A stretch of 64,000 nucleotides of DNA from Streptomyces sp. NBC_00568 (GTDB lineage: Bacteria > Actinomycetota > Actinomycetes > Streptomycetales > Streptomycetaceae): positions 3,773,001 to 3,837,000 of the forward strand of contig NZ_JAPENW010000001.1 of NCBI RefSeq assembly GCF_026341855.1, given 5' to 3'. Of the stretch, positions 8,781 through 17,133 are shown piece after piece. Every line of letters begins with the position of its first letter. Position 1 is the first letter of the stretch. Both the position numbers and the translations under genes were made by a program. Below the pieces are notes generated by a model, which saw only the letters and a program-made list of their open reading frames with translations, ran no database searches and was not told the DNA's origin.

Positions 8781-10586
8781 ATGGCCGTCAACCTGGTCAA
8801 TGTCGAGTCCGTCAGCAAGGTGTACGGCACCCGTGCACTGCTCGACGGAGTCTCCCTCGGCGTCAGCGAGGGGGACCGGATCGGCGTGGTGGGCCGGAAC
8901 GGCGACGGCAAGACGACCCTGATCCGCATGCTCGCCAAGCTGGAGGAGCCCGACACCGGCCGCGTCACGCACTCCGGCGGCCTCCATGTCGGCGTGCTGA
9001 CCCAGCACGACTCGCTCGACCCCACGGCCACCGTCCGCCACGAGGTCATCCGCGACATGGCCGACCACGAGTGGGCGGGCAACGCCAAGATCAGGGACGT
9101 ACTGACGGGCCTCTTCGGCGGTCTCGACCTGCCCGGGTTCCCGCAGGGGCTCGACACGGTGATCGCCCCGCTCTCCGGTGGCGAGCGACGGCGTATCGCG
9201 CTGGCGAAGCTGCTCATCGAGGAGCAGGACCTGATCATCCTCGACGAGCCCACCAACCATCTGGACGTCGAGGGCATCGCCTGGCTCGCCAAGCACCTGC
9301 GCGAGCGCCGTTCCGCGCTCGTCTGCGTGACGCACGACCGGTGGTTCCTCGACCAGGTCTGCACCCAGATGTGGGACGTGCAGAAGGGCGCGGTCTACGA
9401 GTACGAGGGCGGCTACTCCGACTACGTGTTCGCCCGGGCCGAGCGCGAGCGCATCGCCGCGACCGAAGAGGTCAAGCGGCAGAACCTGGTCCGCAAGGAG
9501 CTGGCGTGGCTGCGGCGCGGAGCACCCGCCCGTACCTCCAAGCCGCGCTTCCGCGTCGAGGCCGCCAACGAGCTGATCGCCGATGTGCCGCCGCCCCGCG
9601 ACAAGAGCGAACTGATGAAGTTCGCCAACTCGCGGCTCGGCAGGACCGTCTTCGATCTGGAGGACGTGACCGTGCAGGCCGGGCCCAAGGTGCTGCTCAA
9701 GCACCTGACCTGGCAGCTCGGCCCCGGCGACCGCGTCGGCCTCGTCGGTGTGAACGGCGCGGGCAAGACCTCCCTCCTGCGCGCCCTGGCCGAGGCCGCC
9801 CGCAGCGAGGGCGAACAGCAGCCCGCCGCCGGCCGGATCGTCACCGGCAAGACCGTCAAGCTCGCCTACCTCTCCCAGGAGGTCGGCGAACTCGACCCGA
9901 ACTGGCGCGTGCTCCAAGCCGTCCAGGCCGTCCGTGACCGGGTCGACCTCGGCAAGGGGCGCGAGATGACCGCCGGGCAGCTCTGCGAGACGTTCGGCTT
10001 CAACAAGGAGAAGCAGTGGACGCCGGTCGGGGACCTCAGCGGTGGTGAGCGCCGGCGGCTCCAGATCCTGCGCCTGCTGATGGACGAGCCCAACGTCCTC
10101 TTCCTCGACGAGCCCACCAACGACCTCGACATCGAGACCCTCACCCAGCTCGAGGACCTCCTCGACGGCTGGCCCGGCTCCATGATCGTGATCTCCCACG
10201 ACCGCTTCTTCATCGAGCGCACCACGGACAACGTGTTCGCGCTCCTCGGCGACGGCACCCTGCGGATGCTCCCGCGCGGGATCGACGAGTACCTGGAGCG
10301 GCGCCGGAAGATCGAGGAGGCGGCCGCGGCCGCCGTGCTCGCCGCCGCCCCGGCCCCGGTCAAGGCCGCTTCCTCCGCCGACGCCCGCGCCGCCAAGAAG
10401 GAACTCCAGCGGATCGAGCGGCAGCTGGACAAGATCTCCGAGAAGGAGACCAAGCTGCACGCCCAGATCGCCGACAACGCGACCGACTTCGGGAAGGTCG
10501 CCCAACTCGACGCCGAGTTGCGCGAGTTGGCCGGGGAGCGCGAGGAACTGGAAATGCGCTGGCTGGAGCTGGCGGAGGACGCGTAA
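8781..10586 (+). CDS. ABC-F family ATPase, Uup-like
   Basis: 601 residues with two ABC ATPase modules and no membrane segments, the ABC-F architecture of proteins that act on the ribosome. Module 1 has Walker A GRNGDGKTT (38-46), signature LSGGERRRIALAKLL near 132 and Walker B IILDEPTNH near 152. Module 2 has GVNGAGKTS near 323, LSGGERRRLQILRLL and LDEPTNDLD. The inter-domain linker is charged. After residue 515 an Ala-rich spacer leads to a C-terminal coiled coil (RAAKKELQRIERQLDKISE...) as in Uup. ATG 8781 has GGAGAG seven bases upstream. The 184-bp gap to ispE suggests its own promoter. Members range from quality-control factors to antibiotic-resistance proteins; the housekeeping neighbourhood favours the former. 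Confidence 0.88.
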   Translation: MAVNLVNVESVSKVYGTRALLDGVSLGVSEGDRIGVVGRNGDGKTTLIRMLAKLEEPDTGRVTHSGGLHVGVLTQHDSLDPTATVRHEVIRDMADHEWAGNAKIRDVLTGLFGGLDLPGFPQGLDTVIAPLSGGERRRIALAKLLIEEQDLIILDEPTNHLDVEGIAWLAKHLRERRSALVCVTHDRWFLDQVCTQMWDVQKGAVYEYEGGYSDYVFARAERERIAATEEVKRQNLVRKELAWLRRGAPARTSKPRFRVEAANELIADVPPPRDKSELMKFANSRLGRTVFDLEDVTVQAGPKVLLKHLTWQLGPGDRVGLVGVNGAGKTSLLRALAEAARSEGEQQPAAGRIVTGKTVKLAYLSQEVGELDPNWRVLQAVQAVRDRVDLGKGREMTAGQLCETFGFNKEKQWTPVGDLSGGERRRLQILRLLMDEPNVLFLDEPTNDLDIETLTQLEDLLDGWPGSMIVISHDRFFIERTTDNVFALLGDGTLRMLPRGIDEYLERRRKIEEAAAAAVLAAAPAPVKAASSADARAAKKELQRIERQLDKISEKETKLHAQIADNATDFGKVAQLDAELRELAGEREELEMRWLELAEDA

Positions 10587-11000
10587 CGGCGACGGGCGCA
10601 CAGCCCTCCTCGACCGGGGTGCCCTCTCGTGCGAACGAAGGCACCCGGGCGGTGGTTCGCGAGGGCGCTCACCGGGCGCGCTCGCCAGGCGCGCACGGCC
10701 CCTCAGGAGGGCGTGCGCCTCGCGCTCGACGCTCCGGGGTTCCAGGACGCGCCCCTCGTCACGGCGCCCCTCGCGGCGATGAAGGCACCGTGCGTGCCCG
10801 GCGTGAAGGGCGCGTGAAGGCGCGTAACGACGGCATCACAGCCCGGTCCTCCCTTGGGAACAGGGCGCGCACCGGCCCCCTGCCCGCGCCCCCCCAAGTG
10901 ATAGAAAGAGCCGTCTGAGAACAGTCTGAGAACCACCCGGAGCGGCGCGAATCCAGCGCCCCCGGTGGGGCGCCACATCAGTGAAGAGGGGGAAGCGCTG
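10587..11000. other. 414-bp non-coding region upstream of first PQQ-propeller gene
   Basis: No supported gene on either strand. It contains potential alternative pairings around 10618-10670 (GTGCC...GGCAC and GCCCTC...GAGGGC). It also has a short tandem repeat GTCTGAGAAC (10913-10922) / AGTCTGAGAAC (10923-10933), about 70 bp before the start codon, where a promoter or operator would be expected. Confidence 0.5.
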
Positions 11001-12860
11001 ATGAGTCAGCCGCCGAATCAGCCGCCGCAGGGCGGTTTCGGAGCACCGCAGGACCAGCCGCCGACGGGCGGTGCGAACCCGCCGCAGGACCCGCGGTCGC
11101 AGGGTGGTTTCGGCGCGCCCCAGGGCGTACCGCAGGGCACGCCGCCCAACACGCCTCCCGCGCCGCAGGGCCCGCCCCCTGCCCCCGCGGGCCCGCCCCA
11201 GCCCACTCCGCCCGCCGGGGCCCCGCAGCCCGGCTACGGGTACCCCCAGCAGCCCGGCCCCTACGCCCAGCCGGGCCCGTACGGCCAGCCGCAGCAGCCG
11301 GGGCCCTACGGGCAGCCCGGGCCGTACGGATACGGGCAGCAGCAGCCGGGGTACGGGTATCCGTCCCAGGCGCCGTACCCGGGCGCGCCCGGCACCCCGC
11401 CGCCCGGCGGTCCGGGCGGGGGCTCGAAGAACCCCTTCAAGGGCCGGCCCGCGCTCGTCATCGCCGCGGCGGTGGCCGGACTCCTCGTCGTCGGCGGCAC
11501 CGTATGGGCCGTCACCAGCGGGGGTGACGACGGGAAGAAGCCCGTCGCGAAGGAGTCCCCGAGCCAGAGCCCGAAGACCTCCGCGTCGGACGATCCGGTC
11601 AACCCCGGTGACGGCAGCGGTGACGGCGGTGAGGACGAGGAGAACCTGAACGCGGACCGCAAGCCGGGCGAGGCCAAGGTGCTCTGGTACAAGTCGGCGC
11701 CCGACGCGCCCGGTTCCGGCGCCGACGCCCCCGGCCTGTGGGTCACCGACAAGGCCGCGGTGAAGGCGGCGTACAAGCAGCTCTTCGCGTTCAATGTCGG
11801 GGACGGAAAGCCCGCGTGGGACGCGCTGACGTTCCCGCAGAAGATCTGCGCGGTCACCCCGCAGAAGACGGCCGACGACAAGGTCGTCATCGCCTACATG
11901 AGCGGCTCCAGCAGCAGCGCCAAGTGCAACCAGCTCCAGCAGATCGACCTGAACACCGGCGCCAAGGGCTGGACCGGGAAGGTCGCGGACGGCGCCCTGT
12001 TCGACAGCGCGATCTCGATCGACCTGTCCATCGCCGGCGACACGCTGACGGTCGGCCGCTCGATGTCGGGAACGGGCTACGACGTCTCCAGCGGCAAGAA
12101 GCTGTGGGACAAGGAGAAGTACGGCGCCAGCTGCTACCCGGCGGGATTCGCGGGCGGCTCCAAGCTGGTGGCCGTCTCGTCCTGCGGGGCCGGCAGCGAC
12201 ACCGAGCACGACGAGGTGCAGGAGCTGGACCCGGCCACCGGCAAGGCCAAGTGGACGAAGAAGATCCCCGAGGGCTGGCGGGTCGAGCGCGCCTACTCCG
12301 TGGACCCGGTCGTGATCTACATGACCAACGAGAAGAAGAAGACCGTCAACGTCACCACGCTGACGGACAACGGCGACCTGCGCTCGCAGCTCAAGAGCGA
12401 CGACGGCTTCGCGCCCGAGTGCGGCTTCGCGATCCTCAGCCGTGACCTGACCGGATGCTTCGGCGCCGTCGCCGACACCGACACGCTCTACCTGCCGACG
12501 GACGAGAAGACCGGAGCCAACGAGATCGTCGCGTTCAACCTGGCGACCGGCAAGGAGAAGTGGCGCGTCAAGTCCCCCGTGGACGCGGCGATGATGCCGC
12601 TGAAGATGGACGGCACGAACCTCATCGCCTATGTCGAGGCGTCGTACGACGGCGGCGGCCGCATCGTGTCGGTTCCGACGACCGGCGGCAGCCACACGCT
12701 CACCAAGCTGCTCCAGAACCCGCAGGGCACCGCGAACATCGAGAACGGCTTCTACTCGAAGGCCGTCGACTACGTGGACGGACGCTTCTACATCTCCACC
12801 ACCCGGCTGACGGGCAATGACGAGGCGAAGGAGAAGCTGATGCTGGCCTACGGCAAGTGA
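11001..12860 (+). CDS. membrane-anchored PQQ-binding-like beta-propeller protein (paralog 1)
   Basis: 619 residues. Residues 1-145 are Pro/Gly/Gln-rich and cytoplasmic (MSQPPNQPPQGGFGAP, GYGYPQQPG, PYGQPGPYGYGQQQPG). One transmembrane helix lies near 148-172 (RPALVIAAAVAGLLVVGG), then an acidic linker (SGDGGEDEENLNADRKPGE). The extracellular domain of about 380 residues has PQQ-like propeller blades whose strands repeat LNTGAKGWTGK, VSSGKKLWDKEK, PATGKAKWTKK and LATGKEKWRVK. A few Cys are present (KICAVTP, AKCNQ, CYPAG, ECGF). Start ATG 11001 is preceded by GAGGGGGAAGCGCTG. It is adjacent to a paralog in the same direction, 79 bp apart. The fold resembles BamB and propeller sensors, but the ligand is unknown. 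The TM-plus-propeller layout recalls extracellular sensor domains of Ser/Thr kinases, without a kinase. Confidence 0.85.
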   Translation: MSQPPNQPPQGGFGAPQDQPPTGGANPPQDPRSQGGFGAPQGVPQGTPPNTPPAPQGPPPAPAGPPQPTPPAGAPQPGYGYPQQPGPYAQPGPYGQPQQPGPYGQPGPYGYGQQQPGYGYPSQAPYPGAPGTPPPGGPGGGSKNPFKGRPALVIAAAVAGLLVVGGTVWAVTSGGDDGKKPVAKESPSQSPKTSASDDPVNPGDGSGDGGEDEENLNADRKPGEAKVLWYKSAPDAPGSGADAPGLWVTDKAAVKAAYKQLFAFNVGDGKPAWDALTFPQKICAVTPQKTADDKVVIAYMSGSSSSAKCNQLQQIDLNTGAKGWTGKVADGALFDSAISIDLSIAGDTLTVGRSMSGTGYDVSSGKKLWDKEKYGASCYPAGFAGGSKLVAVSSCGAGSDTEHDEVQELDPATGKAKWTKKIPEGWRVERAYSVDPVVIYMTNEKKKTVNVTTLTDNGDLRSQLKSDDGFAPECGFAILSRDLTGCFGAVADTDTLYLPTDEKTGANEIVAFNLATGKEKWRVKSPVDAAMMPLKMDGTNLIAYVEASYDGGGRIVSVPTTGGSHTLTKLLQNPQGTANIENGFYSKAVDYVDGRFYISTTRLTGNDEAKEKLMLAYGK

Positions 12861-12939
12861 CCCTCGCCCAGACCCAGTTCCTTCGCGCCCCGCACGCACA
12901 CCGGCCCGTCGTCCCAACGCATCCCGAGGTAGTCACGTC

Positions 12940-14808
12940 ATGAGCCAGCCGCCCCCGCCACCGCCGAACCAGCCCCCGCCCGGTGGTTTCGGCGCACCGC
13001 AGGACCCGCCCCCCGGTGGTTTCGGCGCACCGCAGGACCCGCCCCCCGGTGGTTTCGGCGCACCGCAGGACCCGCCCCCGGGCGGTTTCGGAGCGCCGAC
13101 GCCTCCGCCGCCCGCGCAGGGTCCGGGCTACGGCTACCCGCAGACGCCCCCGCCCCCGCAGACCGCTCCGCCCGCGAGCCCGCCGCAGCAGCCGTACGGC
13201 TACCCGCAGACGCCGCCCCCGGCCCAGCCGGGCTACGGCTACCCGGGCCAGCCGCAGGCCCCGTACGGCGCCCCGGGTCAGCAGCCGTACGGCTACCCGC
13301 AGCCGCAGACCATGCCGATGCAGCCGCAGGCTCCCAAGGGCGGCGGCGTGCGGAAGCTCAACAGCCAGATGCTCATCATCGTGGCGGCCGTGGTGGCCGT
13401 CGCGCTGATCGTCGGCGGCGGCGTCCTGTACACGAACACCTCCGGCAAGGACGACAAGAACAACTCCGGGGGATCGAGCGGCGGCACCGGCGGCAAGGGC
13501 GACGACGCCAAGGGCGGTGACGACAAGGGTTCCGGCGGCAAGGAGAAGGCGCCGGCCAACACCAGTTCCTCGCTGCTGTTCCAGATCCCCGCGCCGGCCG
13601 TGCCCAAGGGCGACACGAGCGTGACCACGGCCGGCTCCTGGCTCACCGACAAGGTGTACGCCAAGAGCGGCGTGGCCGAGATCAACGGCTACGACCCGGA
13701 CTCGGGCGCCAAGAACTGGACGCTCAAGCTCCCCGGCCCGGTGTGCCAGGCGAGCCGTCACACCACGGACGCCGACCGCACGGCGATCATCTACGAGCCG
13801 GCCATGCCCACCAAGGCGCAGCCCTCGCACGGGTGCAGCCGGCTCGCCGCCATCGATCTCGACACCGGCAAGAAGCTGTGGACCCGGACGATCAAGTCCG
13901 GTGATGAGCCGATCAACATCGACAACGTGACGGTCAGTGGCAACACGGTCGCCGCGGGCAGCACCAGCGGCGGCGGTGCGTTCGACATCTCCACCGGCAA
14001 GGCCCTGTGGGCTCCGAAGTCGGGCGACAGCTGCTACGACGCCGGTTACGGCGGCGGGGACAAGCTGGTCGCGGTCCGCAAGTGCGGCGAGTACGGCAGC
14101 ACGCGCCAGCTGCACATCCAGACCATCGACCCGAAGACCGGGAAGGTGATCTCCGAGTACAAGATGTCGCCCGGCATCGAGTACGCCAGCGTCGTCTCCA
14201 CCGACCCGCTGGTCGTGGCCGCCGACGTCGGCGACTCCGCCGGTGACGGCAGCGGCATCTCGGACTTCTTCTCCATCGACAACAAGACCGGCAAGCTGCG
14301 GTCGAAGGTCTCCGCGCCCGGCAAGACGTACGCGGCCCGCTGCGACGGCATCTCGAGGATCGAGTACTGCTCCGGGCTCGCCGTCGGCAACGACAAGCTG
14401 TACATCCCGACGGAGGAGCACGACGGCACCGGCGAATACAGCCGGACCAACGAGATCGTCTCCTTCGACCTGGCCACCGGAAAGCAGACCGGCCAGCGCG
14501 GGGACGCGGGCGACGGCTACACCATCACCCCGCTGCGCATGGACGGCACCAGCCTTCTCGCGTACAAGCGGCCGCCGTACGACAAGGGCGGGCAGATCGT
14601 CTCGATCGACGGAACCTCCTTCAAGGCGACCAAGCTCATGGAGAACCCGGCGACCGAGGCGACGCGCGACGCGGAGTCCAGCATGCTCCCGGAGTACTCC
14701 GAGATCCTCTACGGCGACGGCCACCTCTACATGTCCCAGGTCTACGCGGGCAAGCCGTCCTCCGTGGACGACAAGGAGTACCTGGCGATCGCCTTCGGAA
14801 CGAAGTAG
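12940..14808 (+). CDS. membrane-anchored PQQ-binding-like beta-propeller protein (paralog 2)
   Basis: 622 residues with the same layout as the preceding gene. The cytoplasmic Pro/Gly/Gln-rich tail (1-140) includes a tandem GGFGAPQDPPP repeat and YGYPQ motifs. One TM helix lies near 143-165 (MLIIVAAVVAVALIVGGG), then a Gly/Lys/Asp-rich linker, then a propeller with blade strands PDSGAKNWTLK, LDTGKKLWTRT, ISTGKALWAPK, PKTGKVISEYK and LATGKQTGQRG. GAGG lies ten bases before ATG 12940. Paralog 1 lies 79 bp upstream, so the two are probably co-transcribed and ended by the 14938-14981 terminator. No partner enzyme is seen. Duplication is clear from shared domain order; the function is unknown. Confidence 0.85.
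   Translation: MSQPPPPPPNQPPPGGFGAPQDPPPGGFGAPQDPPPGGFGAPQDPPPGGFGAPTPPPPAQGPGYGYPQTPPPPQTAPPASPPQQPYGYPQTPPPAQPGYGYPGQPQAPYGAPGQQPYGYPQPQTMPMQPQAPKGGGVRKLNSQMLIIVAAVVAVALIVGGGVLYTNTSGKDDKNNSGGSSGGTGGKGDDAKGGDDKGSGGKEKAPANTSSSLLFQIPAPAVPKGDTSVTTAGSWLTDKVYAKSGVAEINGYDPDSGAKNWTLKLPGPVCQASRHTTDADRTAIIYEPAMPTKAQPSHGCSRLAAIDLDTGKKLWTRTIKSGDEPINIDNVTVSGNTVAAGSTSGGGAFDISTGKALWAPKSGDSCYDAGYGGGDKLVAVRKCGEYGSTRQLHIQTIDPKTGKVISEYKMSPGIEYASVVSTDPLVVAADVGDSAGDGSGISDFFSIDNKTGKLRSKVSAPGKTYAARCDGISRIEYCSGLAVGNDKLYIPTEEHDGTGEYSRTNEIVSFDLATGKQTGQRGDAGDGYTITPLRMDGTSLLAYKRPPYDKGGQIVSIDGTSFKATKLMENPATEATRDAESSMLPEYSEILYGDGHLYMSQVYAGKPSSVDDKEYLAIAFGTK
12982..13095 (+). repeat. 33-bp in-frame tandem repeat (GGFGAPQDPPP)
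   Basis: Three near-identical 33-bp units start at 12982, 13015 and 13048, with a fourth diverged unit from 13081. Each encodes the 11-residue unit GGFGAPQDPPP in the tail of paralog 2. Nucleotide identity is essentially complete, suggesting recent expansion. Confidence 0.9.
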
Positions 14809-14937
14809 CCGGTCCTTTCGGAGCGTTCGCCTTCGAAATGATCACCATGGAACGGTCATCTTTGGAGTGAAGTAAGGCGATCATCTTCGAAAGAATGCGT
14901 TGATCGTTCTCCGACGGAATTCGTTCGGTCCGAGACA

Positions 14938-14981
14938 ACGTGTGCGGCCCCGTCCCTGCTCAGGGGCGGGGCCGCACACGT
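14938..14981 (+). terminator. strong intrinsic terminator after the PQQ-propeller pair
   Basis: Twenty-base arms at 14938-14957 and 14962-14981 (left arm ACGTGTGCGGCCCCGTCCCT), one mismatch and a GCTC loop. No T-tract is present, as is common in Streptomyces. Confidence 0.85.
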
Positions 14982-14988
14982 ACCCCTC

Positions 14989-15010
14989 ATCCCTCCCTAA
15001 TGGGAGGGAT
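14989..15010. promoter_or_regulatory. 9-bp perfect palindrome, candidate operator
   Basis: ATCCCTCCC (14989-14997), spacer TAAT, GGGAGGGAT (15002-15010). It lies about 140 bp upstream of the LuxR-type regulator and about 35 bp upstream of a possible promoter, so it could be an activator or repressor site. It could also be a weak secondary terminator. Confidence 0.35.
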
Positions 15011-15151
15011 TTCGATATTCCGGGGCACTTCTCTCCAGTAGGGGAAGCGCAACGTCGAACAAGCGTGTAGCTTCCGGGGGATGGAGAGCCGGGGGGCTCC
15101 TAATCCACGGGGAACCAGTGGGGATGCTTGGGGGGACTGGGGGGTTGCCTG

Positions 15152-15859
15152 ATGGGAGTGCGGCTCATGGTGGTCGACGACCACCGACTGCTCGCCGAGG
15201 CGTTGGCCTCGGCTCTGAAACTGCGCGGGCACCGGGTGCTCGCCGCGGCGGCGCCCGCCGCGGGGGCGGCGGAGCTGGTGATCACACGGGCACCCGAGGT
15301 GTGCCTGATCGGCACGGCGACACCCGCCGAGCCGGGAATCTTCGACCCGGTGGTGCGGATCAAACGGGAGCGCCCCCAGGTGGCGGTCCTGGTGCTCGGC
15401 CCGGTACCGAACCCGCGCGGCATCGCCGCCGCGTTCGCCGCCGGAGCCTCCGGTTACGTACGCCATGACGAACGCATAGAGGGCGTCGAGCGCGCGATCA
15501 TGAAGGCGAGGGCGGGCGAGGCGGCGGTGGCCCCGCAACTGCTCCAGGGCGCGTTCAGCGAACTGCTCAACCCCGCCGGCCAGCCCGACGACGAGGGCCA
15601 GCGGCTGCTCCAGATGCTCACACCCCGCGAGGTGGAGGTCCTGGTGAGGGTCGCCGACGGGGAGGACACCCGGCTCATCGCGGCCGGCATGGGCATCGCC
15701 CCGTCGACGGCTCGCACCCATGTCCAGCGGGTCCTGATGAAACTGGGCGTGGGCTCCCGTCTCGAAGCGGCGGCGCTCGCCGCCCGCACGGGCCTGCTGG
15801 ACCGGGCGGGACCGCTCCCGGCGTCGGCACCGCACGGAGGCGCGGACGACTCCCTCTGA
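15152..15859 (+). CDS. LuxR-family DNA-binding regulator with atypical receiver domain
   Basis: 235 residues with NarL/FixJ layout. The receiver-like domain spans about 1-120 and begins VRLMVVDDHR, so the acidic pair is kept. The position of the phosphoacceptor Asp is Gly54 (VCLIGTATP), so aspartyl phosphorylation as in a normal response regulator is unlikely. The C-terminal LuxR helix-turn-helix is intact: LTPREVEVLVRVADG, then TARTHVQRVLMKLGVGSR. Start ATG 15152 places the acidic pair at residues 9-10; an upstream in-frame ATG at 15128 is possible but adds a Gly-rich octapeptide. No histidine kinase is adjacent. A similar orphan regulator with an intact Asp lies at 26.7 kb. Confidence 0.85.
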   Translation: MGVRLMVVDDHRLLAEALASALKLRGHRVLAAAAPAAGAAELVITRAPEVCLIGTATPAEPGIFDPVVRIKRERPQVAVLVLGPVPNPRGIAAAFAAGASGYVRHDERIEGVERAIMKARAGEAAVAPQLLQGAFSELLNPAGQPDDEGQRLLQMLTPREVEVLVRVADGEDTRLIAAGMGIAPSTARTHVQRVLMKLGVGSRLEAAALAARTGLLDRAGPLPASAPHGGADDSL

Positions 15860-15888
15860 GGCGTATCCCTCCGAGACGTACGGCGTGC

Positions 15889-15915
15889 ACGGGCCCCTGA
15901 ACCTTCGGGGCCCGT
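15889..15915. terminator. bidirectional terminator between convergent genes
   Basis: Nine-base perfect arms ACGGGCCCC (15889-15897) and GGGGCCCGT (15907-15915) with a 9-base loop, between the stops of the LuxR gene and the convergent dehydrogenase. Next to it a 20-base direct duplication (GGTCTACGAGGAG, beginning near 15931 and 15951) covers the end of the dehydrogenase gene. Confidence 0.7.
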
Positions 15916-15952
15916 CCACGGGTCTCCCGGGTCTACGAGGAGGAGTCCGGGT

Positions 15953-16849
15953 CTACGAGGAGGGGGGCTTCCCCTCCTCGAAGCTCGCGAAGTACGCGGC
16001 GGCCATGTCCTCGTCCCCGTGGCCCAGAGCGCCCGCGCGGCCAAGGCGTTCGGCGGCGGCTTCGGCGACGTCGAGACGGACACCGTGCCGCCGCCCGTCC
16101 CGCACGATCAGACGGGCGTCCTTCTCGGCGGTGGTGACCGCGAAGCTGGCCGGGGACAGCCGGTCCTCCAGGACGAGGGCCGCCTTCGCGTGCAGATAGC
16201 CCATGTCGAGCGGGCCGCCGGCGATGAGGTCGAAGAAGCTGCGCGGGTCCACGCCGAGGCCCTGCGCCAGGGCGAGGACCTCGCCGGTCGCGGCGGTGGC
16301 GGCCAGGACCCAGCTGTTGGCAACGAGCTTGAGCCGGGTGGCGCTGCCCGCCGAGCCGTCCTCGCCGGTCCACACGGTACGGGCGCCGACGGCGTCGAAG
16401 ACGGGTGTCACGGTGTCCCGCGCCGCGCTCGGACCGGCGGCGAGCACGGTCAGCCGGCCGGCCTCGGCGGGTGCGCGCGTCCCGAGGACGGGAGCGTCGA
16501 AGAAGACGAGCCCGTGCGCGCGGGCGAAGTCGGCCAGCTCGCCGAGTGCCTCGGTCCCCGCGGTCGTGGACTGCACCCAGACGACCCCGGCGCGCAGCCC
16601 GGGTGCCGCCCGGCGCATGACATCGAGGGCGGCGGGGCCGTCGTACAGCATGGTCAGGACGACATCGGCGCCCTGTACGGCCTCCTCCGGGGTGTCCGCG
16701 ACGTGCACGCCGTCGGCGGCCAGCGGCTCGGCCTTGGCACGGCTGCGGTTCCAGACGCGGACGCCGTGTCCGGCGCGGGCGAGGTTACGCGCCATGGCGG
16801 CACCCATGATTCCGGTGCCGAGGACGCTGACGGTGAGTTTTTCGGTCAT
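15953..16849 (-). CDS. NAD(P)-dependent beta-hydroxyacid dehydrogenase (3-hydroxyisobutyrate dehydrogenase family)
   Basis: 298 residues. The Rossmann N-terminus has SVLGTGIMGAAMARNL (GxGxxG) followed by WNRSRAKAEPL; Asn-Arg-Ser after the second strand is usual for NADP-preferring members. The substrate-site motif is DAPVLGTRAPAEAGRLT. The catalytic-Lys helix is in the segment TRLKLVANSW with Lys and Asn in the conserved spacing. The C-terminal helical domain contains LIAGGPLDMGYLHAKA. Start is ATG 16849 (MTEKLTVSVLG). The substrate cannot be assigned; relatives act on 3-hydroxyisobutyrate, tartronate semialdehyde, succinic semialdehyde or serve as imine reductases. It is monocistronic and convergent with the LuxR gene. 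Confidence 0.88.
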   Translation of the reverse strand: MTEKLTVSVLGTGIMGAAMARNLARAGHGVRVWNRSRAKAEPLAADGVHVADTPEEAVQGADVVLTMLYDGPAALDVMRRAAPGLRAGVVWVQSTTAGTEALGELADFARAHGLVFFDAPVLGTRAPAEAGRLTVLAAGPSAARDTVTPVFDAVGARTVWTGEDGSAGSATRLKLVANSWVLAATAATGEVLALAQGLGVDPRSFFDLIAGGPLDMGYLHAKAALVLEDRLSPASFAVTTAEKDARLIVRDGRRHGVRLDVAEAAAERLGRAGALGHGDEDMAAAYFASFEEGKPPSS

Positions 16850-16920
16850 GCGGTCAGCTTCCCTCCTCTGCGGCAGGCCCGGCATCACCTGCGGACGTGG
16901 TGCCCGATGTCCTCCGCCGC

Positions 16921-17124
16921 TCACACCGCAGGTGCGCCGAGTCCGCCGGACTTTATGTGGTGGACGAGTTGGGCGAGGGGACCGGGGGCGGTCGAGAGGT
17001 GGGTCGCGGGGGTGTCGCTCTCGCGGAGGTGGATGGTGCCTGGGGTGGCGGCGAGTTCGACGCAGTCGTTGCCTTCACCGCCGCCGGAGAAGGATGACTT
17101 CTGCCAGTTGGCGGGGATGGTCAT
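16921..17124 (-). CDS. DUF397 domain-containing protein
   Basis: A 67-residue DUF397 protein with the hallmark W-x-K-S-S-F-S opening (NWQKSSFSGGGEGNDCVEL), then VELA and the IHLRESDTP strand. DUF397 proteins are small partners of XRE/DUF5753 regulators in Streptomyces and are abundant in morphological-differentiation modules such as the whiJ-type loci. It follows the XRE gene by 9 bp on the same strand, so the two are co-transcribed. The C-terminal third (LAQLVHHIKSGGLG) looks helical. Confidence 0.92.
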   Translation of the reverse strand: MTIPANWQKSSFSGGGEGNDCVELAATPGTIHLRESDTPATHLSTAPGPLAQLVHHIKSGGLGAPAV

Positions 17125-17133
17125 GACGTCGCC

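Larger units (their letters stand above)
14809..15151. other. 343-bp intergenic region: AT-richer inverted repeat, terminator, palindrome and promoter
   Basis: No gene seen. After the PQQ paralog stop there is a less GC-rich patch with an inverted repeat TTCGAAATGATC (14832-14843) / GATCATCTTCGAA (14879-14891). It is followed by the terminator, a 9-bp palindrome and a possible promoter, each listed separately. Confidence 0.5.

Noticed and set aside
12982..13095. Possible CRISPR-like repeat
   Set aside because: Units are contiguous without unique spacers and stay in frame within a coding sequence.
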